A DNA stretch of 29,221 nucleotides from Beroe ovata (Eukaryota > Ctenophora > Nuda > Beroida > Beroidae): positions 38,933 to 68,153 of the forward strand of contig CAMPET010000225.1 in the NCBI GenBank assembly GCA_946803715.1. The letters run 5' to 3'. The notes beneath the pieces are model-generated. The model saw only the letters and a list, made by a program, of their open reading frames with translations. It had not been told where the DNA came from and did not search any database. Both the position numbers and the translations under genes were made by a program. Of this stretch, positions 10,366 to 20,584 are shown in pieces (positions within the stretch are counted from its first letter, which is position 1; every line of letters starts with the position of its first letter).

Positions 10366-11178
10366 CTGCGTCTCCGAGGTTTTTACGACTTTTTAGATCA
10401 CAGTGCGTTGGGCATATTGAAACAAATATTTCGATATTATTGTCAGTTGAATTAGAATATTATAAGCATAGTTCACATTTATCACTTGCAGTTGCTTAAA
10501 TCTAACAATAAATGATAGCTCTGATATATAACCTGTAACCGCTTTGACATTTGATTGTTCCAGATAACATTAAATGCTGAATGACAAGAAGTAAATTAGA
10601 GCTGTATGTCAACGATAAGATTGCTTCAAGACTAGAATTAGAAAGCAAAAGCTCTTAGATTTTTATAGTTGAACTTGAATACTCGTAGGCAGTAGGGAAA
10701 TTAACTGGTTAAAAACTGACAAAGCAAAAAGTTATACTTATTACTACTTGTTTAGAAGATTAAAATGTATGAAATGTGCTTAGTATTCGTGCAATGCCGG
10801 AATCACTACAAGAACATCCAACATTTGTTAGACCATCCGTGCCAATTACCAGGACAAAATCATCCAAGACGGCCCAGCGACATTTCGTTAATTGAAATCA
10901 CAACTAACATCATACAAGATACAGATAAAACATCATAGTTTCGAGATATTGGTGAAATACGTGATCATTTCGGTATTCACCAGTTTACATATCGATAAAC
11001 TTATCTCAAAATTTGAATAGATATGAAATTGAATACAGCGCCAGCTTTGGCTTCATCACTGGAAGTTAACCTCAAACTTCAATCATAAACTGTTGAATTA
11101 TAAATATGTTCATTGTTCATTAACCTCTTGAATTGGTGATAGTTAGCAGCAACAAATAGGGTACACGACGGGGAGCAC

Positions 11179-13549
11179 TCAAACATCGTGGTATTTGGGT
11201 CCTGCATGAACGATGATGTCTGCAAACGGTTCAGACTGTGTCACGTTGATAGTTTCAGTTTTCTTGAGCAGCAACAAGCTGTAAAACTTGCTCGCCGCCT
11301 GCTTCCTGTTGTTTCCCTCGGTAAAACTGAAGAAGTGAACTTGTCCCTTTGCGTCGAGGTCTCGCCTCAAGTTACCAAGGACTGCCTGAGTCCGTTTGTT
11401 CCACCGTCGGTTGTCGAAGTCCTCGAACGTTTCACCCTCCTTTTCCTCCACGTCTGACAAATCTTCCGCTGTTTTCTGCTTCTTGCTCGGCCGTTCTTCA
11501 TCATCCGATGAACTATCGTCATTTCCCCCAAAGTTGAAATCGAACAGATCGTCGCCACCCGCGTCGTCGTCATCTGACGAGGATTTCCGTGATCTGGTGG
11601 GCGAGGCAGCACTTTTCTTGGTGGGTGACGCCGCGGGACCTGCTTTCTCCGGTGACTCGAGCTGTTGCTTCACATCGACAATATCATCGTTATCATCATC
11701 GTGAACCGAGACAATGTCATCTTCCTCGTCCTCCTCGTTGGGGAAGTTGATCGTGAGGTTGTGGGTTAGGAGCTTGTTCAGTTGTATTCCCATACCGGGT
11801 CTGCCAGGGGTTGAGAACAACTTGTCCACACCAGCCGTGGCTTTCCAGTGGGTGGATTTCCGTGTGGGTGGTGCAAATGAGGGAGCCTGGACAATGTCAT
11901 TTGTACTGTCCAGCTCCCTCCTGATGAAGTCTGAACTGAGCTGTTTCTCCTGATCGATAACCAGTTTTCTCTTCTTCCTAGCACGTGTATAATCACTGGT
12001 ATCCATGATGGGCTCCAGGAGGAACTCATCGTCAGCCACCGCCATGGGCTCGTGCACCTCTTTCCCTCCCAAGTGTCGTGTGATGTAATGCCCAGTGGGG
12101 GTTTCACCTTTTGGTGTCATGCCTGGTCCCATGTGTGGTGTCATGCTGCCAGGATACCGGGATGTGTGTGGTGAAGCTGGTGTCATGCCCGAATCCCGTG
12201 GTGTCATCATACTGTGATGTGGTGTCAGCCCAGATGAGTACTGCTTGGGGTCGGGTTCTCCGCTCTCTAACTGCGAGTAATCCCCAGTGTTGAATGAGAG
12301 GGAGGGGTCAAGGAATTCTCCCCCGAGATCAGACATCTCCTGTATGTTGAGCACGTCTCCTCCTCCTCTCATTGGTGTCTCCTGAGACAGGAATTATATC
12401 ACACAATTCTCAACTATTGATCAATCTCCTCGCGATCCAAATCTCACTCACCCGTAGCGTAGTTTCATCCTGTACAGAATCGTGCAGAGTTGTACTCTTC
12501 TCCGCAGCGGCTTCGTTCGCCATGGTTTCCTCCCGTAACTGCTCCAACTGGGCCTCTTTACGGGCCAGCTCGGGGTCCTCCAGTCCCATACTAAACTCCA
12601 TGTTTCCTAGGTTGCCCGGCTCCTCAAAGTCTGTCAGGGTGAAGACTTTGTTTTGGGAGAGGTCTTCTCTCATTGTAATATCCTCCAATCTGCCCTGGTT
12701 GTGACCAAATTGTGCTGCTAGATCCAACCCGCTGAAATAAATGTGGTTGGTTGGTTTGACACATTTCTCGATGGAAAACCTGTCATGTGGTTGGCAGCGG
12801 AAAGCCCTCCAAAACTTCCAATTTGAACTGCGCGCAGTGCTGCGACGCGCACAGCAAATGATTACAACAGGTGCTTTCATCGCGAAAAGTGAAAATTTGA
12901 GTGCTGAAATTTGATGCTTTACGCTTTTGTAAACTCGAGCGCATTCCTGAAATAACGTGAAAACAAGGGCGCGGGCAGCGGGAAAATTCGGCAAATTACG
13001 GATCAAGAAATCGCCCGTCGATATAGTAAAACATTTCACAATTATTCTCACCCGAAATCCATCAGAGTGGAATCGAAATCGTGGAAAACCTCTGGGAGGG
13101 TTACAGCGTGCATTGGTGCTTCCCTATTCTCTTCAGGCATGTCAACTATGCCTGGTCTGAATGCCATCTTTATCTTGACAAAAGCTTCAGAGCAGTCGGT
13201 CAGCAGGTACTTAGCTTTGCGGGAATAAATCCTCACAACACCAAGCAGGAGATGGCCTGCGGGTTTCGGATAAAAGAATCGTGATTTAAGCGAAAAATAC
13301 TCCCTTCAAAAATAATGATCTGTCAATCAATTTCTTCCCCTCCTCTCCCCTCCCTCCCTCTCTCTCTTTTTTCAAATTACCTGTTGTTCTGAGTGCGAGC
13401 TTCTGCTTTGGCGAGATAATCTCACCAATGCTCTCAGCTATGTTCGTTTCATAGACATGGGCCTTGGTTAACTTCTTGTCCCAGTGCGCCGCCAGCCACA
13501 CCCTGGTGAGGGCGCTCTTCTTGGCAAGGATAACATTGGCGTAAAACAT
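11179..13549 (-). CDS. RAD21: Cohesin subunit RAD21/SCC1 (4 exons)
   Basis: Kleisin subunit that closes the cohesin ring between SMC1 and SMC3 and is cut by separase. Exons: 13381-13549, 13052-13256, 12452-12731, 11179-12381; GT-AG and in phase, 618 residues (human 631). The N-terminal SMC3-binding domain begins [11 protein letters not shown] and includes [34 protein letters not shown] and [15 protein letters not shown]. The central SA/STAG-binding region includes KKRKLVID and [10 protein letters not shown]. The C-terminal winged helix that binds SMC1 runs from [14 protein letters not shown] through [17 protein letters not shown] to the end. Between them are very acidic stretches ([19 protein letters not shown]) and, at about residues 270-314, a segment with six TP and one SP dipeptides that I do not recognise in vertebrate RAD21. 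The start ATG at 13549 gives the invariant kleisin N terminus. Confidence 0.96.
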
Positions 13550-14011
13550 CCTCTCTGTAACTACTACTCAGTTGTACACATGTGATGCTAGAATATTAGG
13601 AATGTTAGGAAATGAGTTCATGATGAGAAAGAAACAATCGTGTATATACTATACATACATAAACATCAAGAGTATACAAAGAGAATAGTGTTCGGTCATT
13701 TATACCATTTCTAGAGGTCGCTAGTGCACAAGAATGGGAAACAACGTTTATCCGATTTAAATAGTTTGTTCATTCAGCAACTACAGCTCAGAGGAGTACG
13801 AAACTCGATATTTGATTCGTTTTTTTCCTCGAACACTACCGTACTTTCGCTGCCAAAATTTGATTTAAAAACATGTTCAAAACTAAAGTGAATCATTCAT
13901 AACTGATCACTCAACAGCATTACGATACTCCAAACTTTCAAAATGAAACAATATCAATATCTTCACACAGTAAAAATACTAAAAAACTAAATTACTAAAT
14001 TACTGGGATAA
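13550..14011. other. RAD21 upstream region and 3' end of the DUF6940-like gene
   Basis: AT-rich 462 bp that should hold the RAD21 promoter and the 3' UTR of the next gene. No clear motif or coding potential. Confidence 0.5.
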
Positions 14012-14746
14012 CTATCCTGTCGAATAGTTTTTATCAGTGTACGGCTTGTGCGTGTAATACTTTGGATACGAATCTAGTCTGACATGAAGGTAATACACAC
14101 CCAGGCCACTTGTACTTAACCACACCCTCTCTCCTCTGGCAACCTGTGACGTCATCTCACGACCTGTCCGGATAAGTAGTTCATGTATCTGTCCATCGTC
14201 TCCACTCCGCAAGAAATCGGACAGATGGGCGTATTCCGTCCTCCTGTCGCTCGTTGGACAAGGGACAACGAGTTGCGCGTCACGGCCCAAGTTGCGAAAC
14301 GACACAACAGAACACTGCTCAGCGAAATATTCCCGGAATGCATGGAAGTCAGTTCTCACGTTGTTCAGTCCTGGTGCTTGTTTGACCACAAATTCAAAGC
14401 TGGGATTAGTTAATTGCGATATGGGTGGAAATTCCCAGAAAATTGCTGGGTATTTGGGCTGCAGGATGGTAGACTTGATAAGATTTCTAAAGTCATGCGA
14501 TTGCTCCATAAGTGTTAGACCGTCTCTGTATGATAGCTTTTTGTCTGAATCGGTGAAGAACTTGTACTGCTTGCCCCGCGAAATGTCGTACTCCTTGACG
14601 GTGATATTGGGGAAAGTCTCATCGTGATTTGCTCGAACAGTTTCGGCCATTTGAAAGTCAGGGTAAAAGACAGTCGTCAAAATCTTAATCAAGCATAAAG
14701 CAACTGCTATGAATACGATCAAATTTATTCTTGACACATCTGGCAT
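14012..14746 (-). CDS. Membrane-anchored DUF6940-like protein
   Basis: Single-exon gene, 244 residues. Residues 7-28 form one hydrophobic segment (INLIVFIAVALCLIKI onward) after a short polar start, so a signal anchor or uncleaved signal peptide is likely. The rest resembles the DUF6940 family as I remember it. The marks are an FEFVVKQAPGL-type strand, FAEQCSVVSFRNLGRDAQLVVPCP (about 141-164), YAHLSDFLRSG (172-182) and the very characteristic WLSTSGLGVYYLHVRLDS plus PKYYTHKPY near the C terminus. The biochemical function of that family is unknown to me. It lies between RAD21 and AGFG on the same strand. The ATG used is immediately before the hydrophobic segment. Assignment is from motif memory, not a search. 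Confidence 0.78.
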   Translation of the reverse strand: MPDVSRINLIVFIAVALCLIKILTTVFYPDFQMAETVRANHDETFPNITVKEYDISRGKQYKFFTDSDKKLSYRDGLTLMEQSHDFRNLIKSTILQPKYPAIFWEFPPISQLTNPSFEFVVKQAPGLNNVRTDFHAFREYFAEQCSVVSFRNLGRDAQLVVPCPTSDRRTEYAHLSDFLRSGDDGQIHELLIRTGREMTSQVARGERVWLSTSGLGVYYLHVRLDSYPKYYTHKPYTDKNYSTG

Positions 14747-15521
14747 AACTTTCTATCAAGAAGTTTTGCAATGAATTTCAAAATCTTCACAGCTGATCAA
14801 ATTCAATATATTTTAGTTCGCTATAATAAGTTCAGTAAAAGACAAAAGATTTGCAATCTAAAATGTAATGATATATATATACTATATAGTTTACACATAA
14901 ACACGATAGTAATGGCCCAGCCAATGACTAATTATTTTATTTCACACAACTGAACTCATGCAATCTTTTGATAAGAACACAAAACATTCGTAACGATTAA
15001 ATATAGGTAGGAAACTGAAAAATGTATCTTTATTAAGTCAAATGTTGGGTGCTGTATGTATAATAAAACTGAAATCATGAATTTACAGAAAACAAAGGTC
15101 ATATAACGCTACCGTATATCTAACAATAAATTCTTTAATATGAAAATTGATTATAGAAATTGGGCAATGATATGGGAAATGTTTTCTATAGCCAAGGTCA
15201 GTTGTCACCCCCTTCAAAAAGGAGGGTAGGGTATTTGAGTCCAATTCGGTCGGAATGGTCAACTCCACGCAAAATTAATCCAGCTTTCATAATCTAAGTA
15301 TTGTGAACATAGCTCCATTCAGAAGAAAAAGAAAATATCCTATTAATAAGCAAGAAAGTGTTGCAAAATAAATCATCACCCCTAGATTAAGTTCGGGGGA
15401 AAAAGTCATTGTATATTACATCACGTCAAAACTGAATAATTGTCAACATCTTCATAAGTTTATCTAGCATCAATTGCAACCTGAGGAACTGTAACGAATA
15501 ACAAATGTGTCATTTGTGTTG
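14747..15521. other. Intergenic between the DUF6940-like gene and AGFG
   Basis: AT-rich 775 bp. It holds the presumed promoter of the DUF6940-like gene on its left and the AGFG 3' UTR on its right. TTTATT at 15029-15034 is AATAAA on the minus strand, about 490 bp past the AGFG stop, and may be its polyadenylation signal. No coding signal. Confidence 0.55.
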
Positions 15522-17234
15522 CTAGCTGAACGGGTTTGTTGGGTTTGAAGCAACATGTGGTGGAATCCCATGTTGTTGTCCCACGAATCTCTGTTGCTGT
15601 GGATTCATCATTGGTTGGCTTGTGAAAATGGGGTTAGATTGCGGATGAATTTGCTTCTGCTGAGGCACAAACTGCTGTTGAACTCCAAAGCCTGTGCCCT
15701 GCCCGGCGAATTGATTGGGTTGCTGAAACGCGTGTTGCTGTGGTTGAGCAACAAATTGTTGCTGGTGCTGTGCAACGAAATGATTCTGCTGACTAACAAA
15801 CGGCGGCTGGGAGCTATTGGGTATCTGAGAGACGTGTGGCTGCTGGAACGGATTCGAATGAGCGTGCACAAACTGATGTTGTTGCTGACTAGTGCTGTTC
15901 AGATGGCTGGCCTGCATGTTGAACTGGGACTGATGTTGCTGCTGACTAGTGCTGTTCAGATGGCTGGCCTGCATGTTGAACTGGGACTGGTTCTGCCCAT
16001 AGAACATGGGTTGTCCCACTGAATTAGCAGCAGGAAAGTCAGTGGCTGGGAAGCTGCTAAACTGACTGCTGGGTGTTCCCTGCCCTGCGCCCGTGCTCAG
16101 AATACTAGAAGTGTTGACCATGGATACTCCTCCTTGTCCCTGCTGGGGAGCTCCACCCCAGCTCCCCTGTAGGAAGGGGTTGTGGGATGAATGAGGGACT
16201 GCTGTTCGACTGACGGGCTGCACTGGCTCTGGGGGCTTGTGATCCATGGACAAGCTCCTGAGAGTGCTGTCAAGATCAGCCAGAGCAGCGTACCTGTCAT
16301 TCAGAGGAGGTTGCGACACACTGGCAGATGTCAGGGAGGGTTGGAGTGCAGTGCTGTTCATGGGCTGGAGCACTGCTGCCCCTGATATTGGATAGTTGGG
16401 AGTGAGCAAAGTGGAGACAGGTTCAGGGTTATGTGGTGCAGAGGCAAGTCCTGTTGTTGGGGCGGTGTTGGGTAACCCAAAAGCATCAAAGTTGGCGAAG
16501 TTTGGTTGCATGTCCGACGCCTTTGGTGGCAAAGGTGGCGGCTTCTGTGACTGAGCCAAGTGGGGTGCACTCTGAGGCGGTGCAGTGAGAGGCTGTCGGT
16601 TGTTAACCAGATGTGGTGACTGCTGTGGTTGCTGTCTTTGTAAAGATTGAGTGGGTAGAGAAGCACTCCTCACCATACCTTGGGTTGCAGCTGGAGGTGG
16701 AGCTTTCACTGTCGGCGGGGTTTTCAGTGACGTCACAGAGGCACCACGTGACCTGGCGACCGAAATGGGGGATGGACTTTGCTTGGCAGCAATCTGCTTG
16801 AGGGATTTCCCTACAGCATCCCCTGATTCCGCCCTCGGCACTGCCTGTGAGGGATCCACATACCACAGCTTCTTTTCGTACTTATCACACAGAAAATCCT
16901 TCCTTCCCGTTTCCGAGTTTTTATCAAATGTGGGCGGGTCTGGCTTGCTCCACTTCCCTAACCACACACTAGCGCACACCTCATTACCTCTCTGCTCTAT
17001 CATCTGAATCTCTGCCGGGGTGAATGACGCCATGGACACAGACTTGATGCGCTGGGGAGGCGTGATACCACGCAGTAGCCCGCCACAGGTTGAACAAACA
17101 AATGATCCAATCGTGACATTGATATAAGTCGGGCCCCGTTGTCCACAGTCAAAACACCGCTTGTTTGCCGGCTGGAGACCAAGTTCTTTCAGCTTTTTAA
17201 TAGCCTCATCTTCGGGCTTAGGTTTAGGATACAT
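15522..17234 (-). CDS. AGFG1: ArfGAP with FG/NPF repeats (AGFG/HRB family)
   Basis: Single-exon gene, 570 residues, homologous to AGFG1/AGFG2, which act in clathrin-mediated endocytosis of VAMP7-type cargo. The N-terminal ArfGAP zinc finger has Cys27, Cys30, Cys47 and Cys50 (CX2CX16CX2C), followed by LLRG with the GAP arginine at 55. GNEVCASVWLG and KYEKKLWYVDP are typical of the AGFG branch. The rest is low-complexity, rich in Gln, Pro, Ser and Asn. Three NPF motifs (about residues 351, 460 and the C-terminal NPFS) would bind EH domains such as Eps15; FG dipeptides are few. Residues 417-454 are two tandem copies of a 19-residue unit. Vertebrate AGFG genes have many introns, so the intronless state is notable, although the frame is intact and full length. 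The vertebrate paralogue it matches best cannot be decided. Confidence 0.93.
   Translation of the reverse strand: MYPKPKPEDEAIKKLKELGLQPANKRCFDCGQRGPTYINVTIGSFVCSTCGGLLRGITPPQRIKSVSMASFTPAEIQMIEQRGNEVCASVWLGKWSKPDPPTFDKNSETGRKDFLCDKYEKKLWYVDPSQAVPRAESGDAVGKSLKQIAAKQSPSPISVARSRGASVTSLKTPPTVKAPPPAATQGMVRSASLPTQSLQRQQPQQSPHLVNNRQPLTAPPQSAPHLAQSQKPPPLPPKASDMQPNFANFDAFGLPNTAPTTGLASAPHNPEPVSTLLTPNYPISGAAVLQPMNSTALQPSLTSASVSQPPLNDRYAALADLDSTLRSLSMDHKPPEPVQPVSRTAVPHSSHNPFLQGSWGGAPQQGQGGVSMVNTSSILSTGAGQGTPSSQFSSFPATDFPAANSVGQPMFYGQNQSQFNMQASHLNSTSQQQHQSQFNMQASHLNSTSQQQHQFVHAHSNPFQQPHVSQIPNSSQPPFVSQQNHFVAQHQQQFVAQPQQHAFQQPNQFAGQGTGFGVQQQFVPQQKQIHPQSNPIFTSQPMMNPQQQRFVGQQHGIPPHVASNPTNPFS
15873..15986. 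repeat. 57-bp tandem duplication in AGFG
   Basis: Two head-to-tail 57-bp units, 15873-15929 and 15930-15986, differ at a single base (TTG/CTG). They encode two copies of a unit that begins QSQFNMQASHLN. In-frame and probably recent. Confidence 0.93.
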
Positions 17235-18213
17235 GTCATGCCGGACCTGTCATATTATCCTAAGCGAGGGAGAGTGATGAGGCGAACAAAATGTGTATCC
17301 TAAAAGCAGGGAAGGAAAAATTGACATAAAGATATAGAACTGTACAGTGTGTATCAAATGTTGATACAAAACGTATCATACAGAACCCACTTTATGCAAC
17401 ATAAAGTTTGCTTAGAGCAATCATATTATTAACATATGCTGGACAGATTAATACAGTTACCTTGGACGAAAACGGCATAATATGGGCGGCAACAACGTTC
17501 CTAAGAACAAATGCAGTCATACACAGAAGTGGCAGTGTAGCAGTGTATAAAAACGGTGATGGTGACGTGTTTGAGACATGCCATGATTGTCTAATTTTTC
17601 ACTTATCATGCAATCATAGAATAATGATAAAAGATTGGGGTGAGGTTTAATTCAACGGATAATGATTTCTAATCATTTTCCGCTTCAGAAATAATCATCG
17701 AAATGAGAGCAGTTGAGGGAAAAACTATTCTGTGCAATGATCGAAACTGTAAAACTCGGGACTGCAAATTATTGTGACACCAACCACGAAAATTTTATTT
17801 TGTTAATTCCGTGACGTAAATACAATGACGTGCAATTCAGAAAATTATGCCTCATACTGAAGAACACGAACGACGAATGGAAAGTAACATCTGACTCATA
17901 GATTGTGAACAGAATATTGACATTTGATATCCAATTACACAAGGTCTTATGATTCGGGAGAAAGATCATTAGGGGCGGGGAACATTTATGGGAAATTCAC
18001 AATTGAGTACATCTGCTCAATGCATCCCGTGTGTAATACTGTACAATGTAAACATGTAAATCAAGAATAGCAAAATATTACTTCTGCATGGAAACTTCTA
18101 ACCAAATAAATACTAAAACACCAAAACAATCAATTAAACTGACTAAAAACTTACATCATAAATTACCAACTCAACTTTGTAACTATTATCAATCAAAGAT
18201 CACCTAACTTTAA
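17235..18213. other. Intergenic between AGFG and ANKZF1
   Basis: 979 AT-rich bp holding the AGFG promoter/5' UTR (right of 17235) and the ANKZF1 3' UTR. TTTATT at 17794-17799 is AATAAA on the minus strand, about 415 bp past the ANKZF1 stop. A plus-strand 80-codon frame at 17408-17650 has no recognisable features. Confidence 0.55.
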
Positions 18214-20088
18214 TCACTCTCCTAACGCTTGTCTGTGCTCCTTGACACATGTCACACTGCAGTACTTGAACTGTAATCTCTCAAATGGAACTAAGCCGTC
18301 AAGACCCGTGCCACACCCATCACACAACCCCGAGGCACAACCCCTGCCGCCGCTTTCTGCCGCCAGCCTAGCTTCTGCTGCCAACAAACACCTTTCCCGA
18401 GCAGTGAGTTGACGGGATCGCAACTTCTGCACATCTGAAACTAACTTATCTTCTTCCTTTTTAGCCGCTTCTCGGGAAGCCACCTTCTTCTGTTTGTCTC
18501 GCTTTGCTTTAGCCGCCCTTTGCTGTTTTTTCTTTTCCTGTTTCTTCTTGTTCTGATCCTCTTCCATTTGAGGCGTTAGAGGGGAGGGGACTTTAGCGAG
18601 CTTATAGTCCCACTTATCAGGAAACTCGGCCATGAACCTTCTGAATTCATCTCTGCTCTCTTTACTCGATGCTATCTCATATGGCGTTCTGTTATGATCA
18701 TTCTTAAGTTCAGGGTTCGCATCCCTACACAGTAGCTCCTTTACAAATCTCGGATCTGATGAGAGAGACGCAAAGTGTAACAGAGTGTTGCCATCCTTGA
18801 GTTTTTCATCAATACTCAAGCAACTGGCTGAACTCAAAAGTGAGATGAAGAGATGTAATTCATTCCCTTTTATGGAACTGATGAGTTTGAAGAAGACATT
18901 TTCTTCAAGTTCATAGAATGGAGGTCCTTGTTCAGTCCCAAGTTTTTCAACCACTTGCATAGCAATATCGGGTTTCTGTTTTTGGGGACGCTGTTTAAGA
19001 TGTGAGTTGGGGATGGATTTGGGGTTGGGGACTGGAACCTGACTTTGGTGTGGCTCAGGTGATGACTCATTTTGAAGTAAGGATCTTGCTTCAATCAAAT
19101 CATCAAACTCTTTCTTGAACACTTTCGTCACTTTGACGAGAAGTTTGTGAACTCTACCAGTTTCCTTCAGAGTTGGTCGATAAGTTGTGAACGGAATAGT
19201 CCTAAACTTGTGCTTCTTATCACCGATTTTCTCCTTTACTTTATCCAGAACGTTTCTATTATGAACTGCTGTCCGATGGAAGATAACATGACACCCGTTC
19301 AGCGTGTCACTCCAATCGAGCAGCAGCTTCTCTATATCATTGAACATCGCTATCTGATTATACCGCCGCAAGGAAGCGCCAAATGATTTCGGTGCATTAC
19401 CCTTGCCATCCCTTATACCCTGAACCGTCCCCTGTTTTGCCCGCACCGTATACCGGTGATATGTTTTATGAAGGAGCAGTGTTTCACCCTCATATACAGC
19501 TCCAGCAAAGTGCTGTGCACTGTACAGGAATACCCCAACCCGTCCCTGGAACACGATTCCGTCATTCGGGGACGGTTGTGCAACGGTACACTGTGTCAGT
19601 GTGTCTTGTAGGAGAGTGTCTGTAACCACTGTCTGGGGACTGAACAACAAACTGTGCAGACACTTGTAGTAACTGTCTTCACCATATCGAAACACAATGT
19701 GAGGTCGCAATATCACAGCATTTGTCAGTTCAGGAGATGTTTCTATGAATGCGCTGGTGACGTCATCAATGACGTCATTCTCGTCATCAGATCCAGACAA
19801 ACTCGATAGATCATTGTCATCGCATTGTTCATTGAATTGATGTTCGCTGATCGGCTGATACTCAGTTGTTCTGAGTGACTGTTTGACGTTGTACAAGTGC
19901 CAATCTAGCTTATAGTGAAGCACTTGATCGTTTCTATCGATGAAAGTGTAGTTGCAAGAGTTGCATACTGCATGATCTGATACGGGGATAGTGGTGTCAG
20001 CGATAGTGGTGTCAGGGATAGTGGTGTCAGCGATAGTGGTGTCAGCGGTGTCAGGAAGAGGGGAGGTAGTCTCCTCACAACATGACAT
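18214..20088 (-). CDS. ANKZF1: ANKZF1/Vms1 peptidyl-tRNA hydrolase of ribosome quality control
   Basis: Single-exon gene, 624 residues. ANKZF1/Vms1 releases stalled nascent chains from 60S-peptidyl-tRNA complexes and acts with p97/VCP, including at mitochondria. Domains in order: a C2H2 finger with Cys42, Cys45, His58, His64; and a VLRF1 release-factor-like domain (about 125-320) with FAGAVYEG and RYTVRAKQGTVQGIRDGKG. Gln223 there aligns with the catalytic Gln of the human protein. Next come a Lys/Pro-rich linker, ankyrin repeats (about 415-485; DGNTLLHFAS, NRTPYEIA), and a Lys/Arg/Ala/Glu-rich coiled coil. A VCP-interacting motif follows, fitting RX5AAX2R exactly (RERCLLAAEAR). The C-terminal treble-clef zinc domain is CDGCGTGLDG...YCSVTC. 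All key parts are present. The N terminus carries a short DTTI(A/P) repeat (about 16-35). The gene is intronless here but multi-exon in vertebrates. Confidence 0.95.
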   Translation of the reverse strand: MSCCEETTSPLPDTADTTIADTTIPDTTIADTTIPVSDHAVCNSCNYTFIDRNDQVLHYKLDWHLYNVKQSLRTTEYQPISEHQFNEQCDDNDLSSLSGSDDENDVIDDVTSAFIETSPELTNAVILRPHIVFRYGEDSYYKCLHSLLFSPQTVVTDTLLQDTLTQCTVAQPSPNDGIVFQGRVGVFLYSAQHFAGAVYEGETLLLHKTYHRYTVRAKQGTVQGIRDGKGNAPKSFGASLRRYNQIAMFNDIEKLLLDWSDTLNGCHVIFHRTAVHNRNVLDKVKEKIGDKKHKFRTIPFTTYRPTLKETGRVHKLLVKVTKVFKKEFDDLIEARSLLQNESSPEPHQSQVPVPNPKSIPNSHLKQRPQKQKPDIAMQVVEKLGTEQGPPFYELEENVFFKLISSIKGNELHLFISLLSSASCLSIDEKLKDGNTLLHFASLSSDPRFVKELLCRDANPELKNDHNRTPYEIASSKESRDEFRRFMAEFPDKWDYKLAKVPSPLTPQMEEDQNKKKQEKKKQQRAAKAKRDKQKKVASREAAKKEEDKLVSDVQKLRSRQLTARERCLLAAEARLAAESGGRGCASGLCDGCGTGLDGLVPFERLQFKYCSVTCVKEHRQALGE

Positions 20089-20584
20089 ACCTGGTAACGG
20101 ATAGAGCTAATTAAACTGTCATACATATCGAGATCAATTATAGTGCAGATTATATAAATCCAGTAGACACAGCGCATAATACTGGCCACCTGCACATTGT
20201 CCTAGTGTAATGGAACTAATGATATTGGTAATGAGAGACTGAGGTGAGCTATGAATATTGAATAGTTAGCTGTGTGTATGCATTGGCAGTCTATTTGTAC
20301 ACCAGCTATGATTGAGTACAGGTATAGACTAATAGGTATAACATTTGAATTTTGAATATGAAAAATAAATAAGAGGCCACAAATCTGTGCTGGATAACTC
20401 AGAGCTTGTAAGTCAGCAATCAAATCATATTCGACACGGAACTGCGATATCAACATTCATTAAAGCATGAAAAATGCGTGGTTCTCACATCACACGCTAG
20501 TCTTAAGTCTTCAAAAGTTTAAAAAAACAGGGAGCTGTGCGCCCTGAATAGAGCTATGGAACTCCGCCCCCCCGCTGCCTCAAA
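20089..20584. other. ANKZF1 upstream region and RBM45 3' UTR
   Basis: 496 bp between the ANKZF1 start and the RBM45 stop. It should hold the ANKZF1 promoter. No motif or coding potential that I can support. Confidence 0.5.

Larger units (their letters stand above)
9586..11178. other. Intergenic, HADHB 3' end to RAD21 3' end
   Basis: The two genes converge here, so both 3' UTRs lie in this 1.6 kb. No canonical AATAAA is obvious for HADHB; an ATTAAA variant is at 9958. The only notable structure is the GC-rich patch at about 10050-10365. The rest (10370-11178) is AT-rich with no coding signal. Confidence 0.7.

Noticed and set aside
11188-12293. Several plus-strand frames opposite RAD21
   Set aside because: They mirror the RAD21 coding frame, including its acidic and TP repeats; no independent evidence.
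17408-17650. 80-codon plus-strand frame upstream of AGFG
   Set aside because: No homology or splice context recognised; no stronger than chance in AT-rich DNA.
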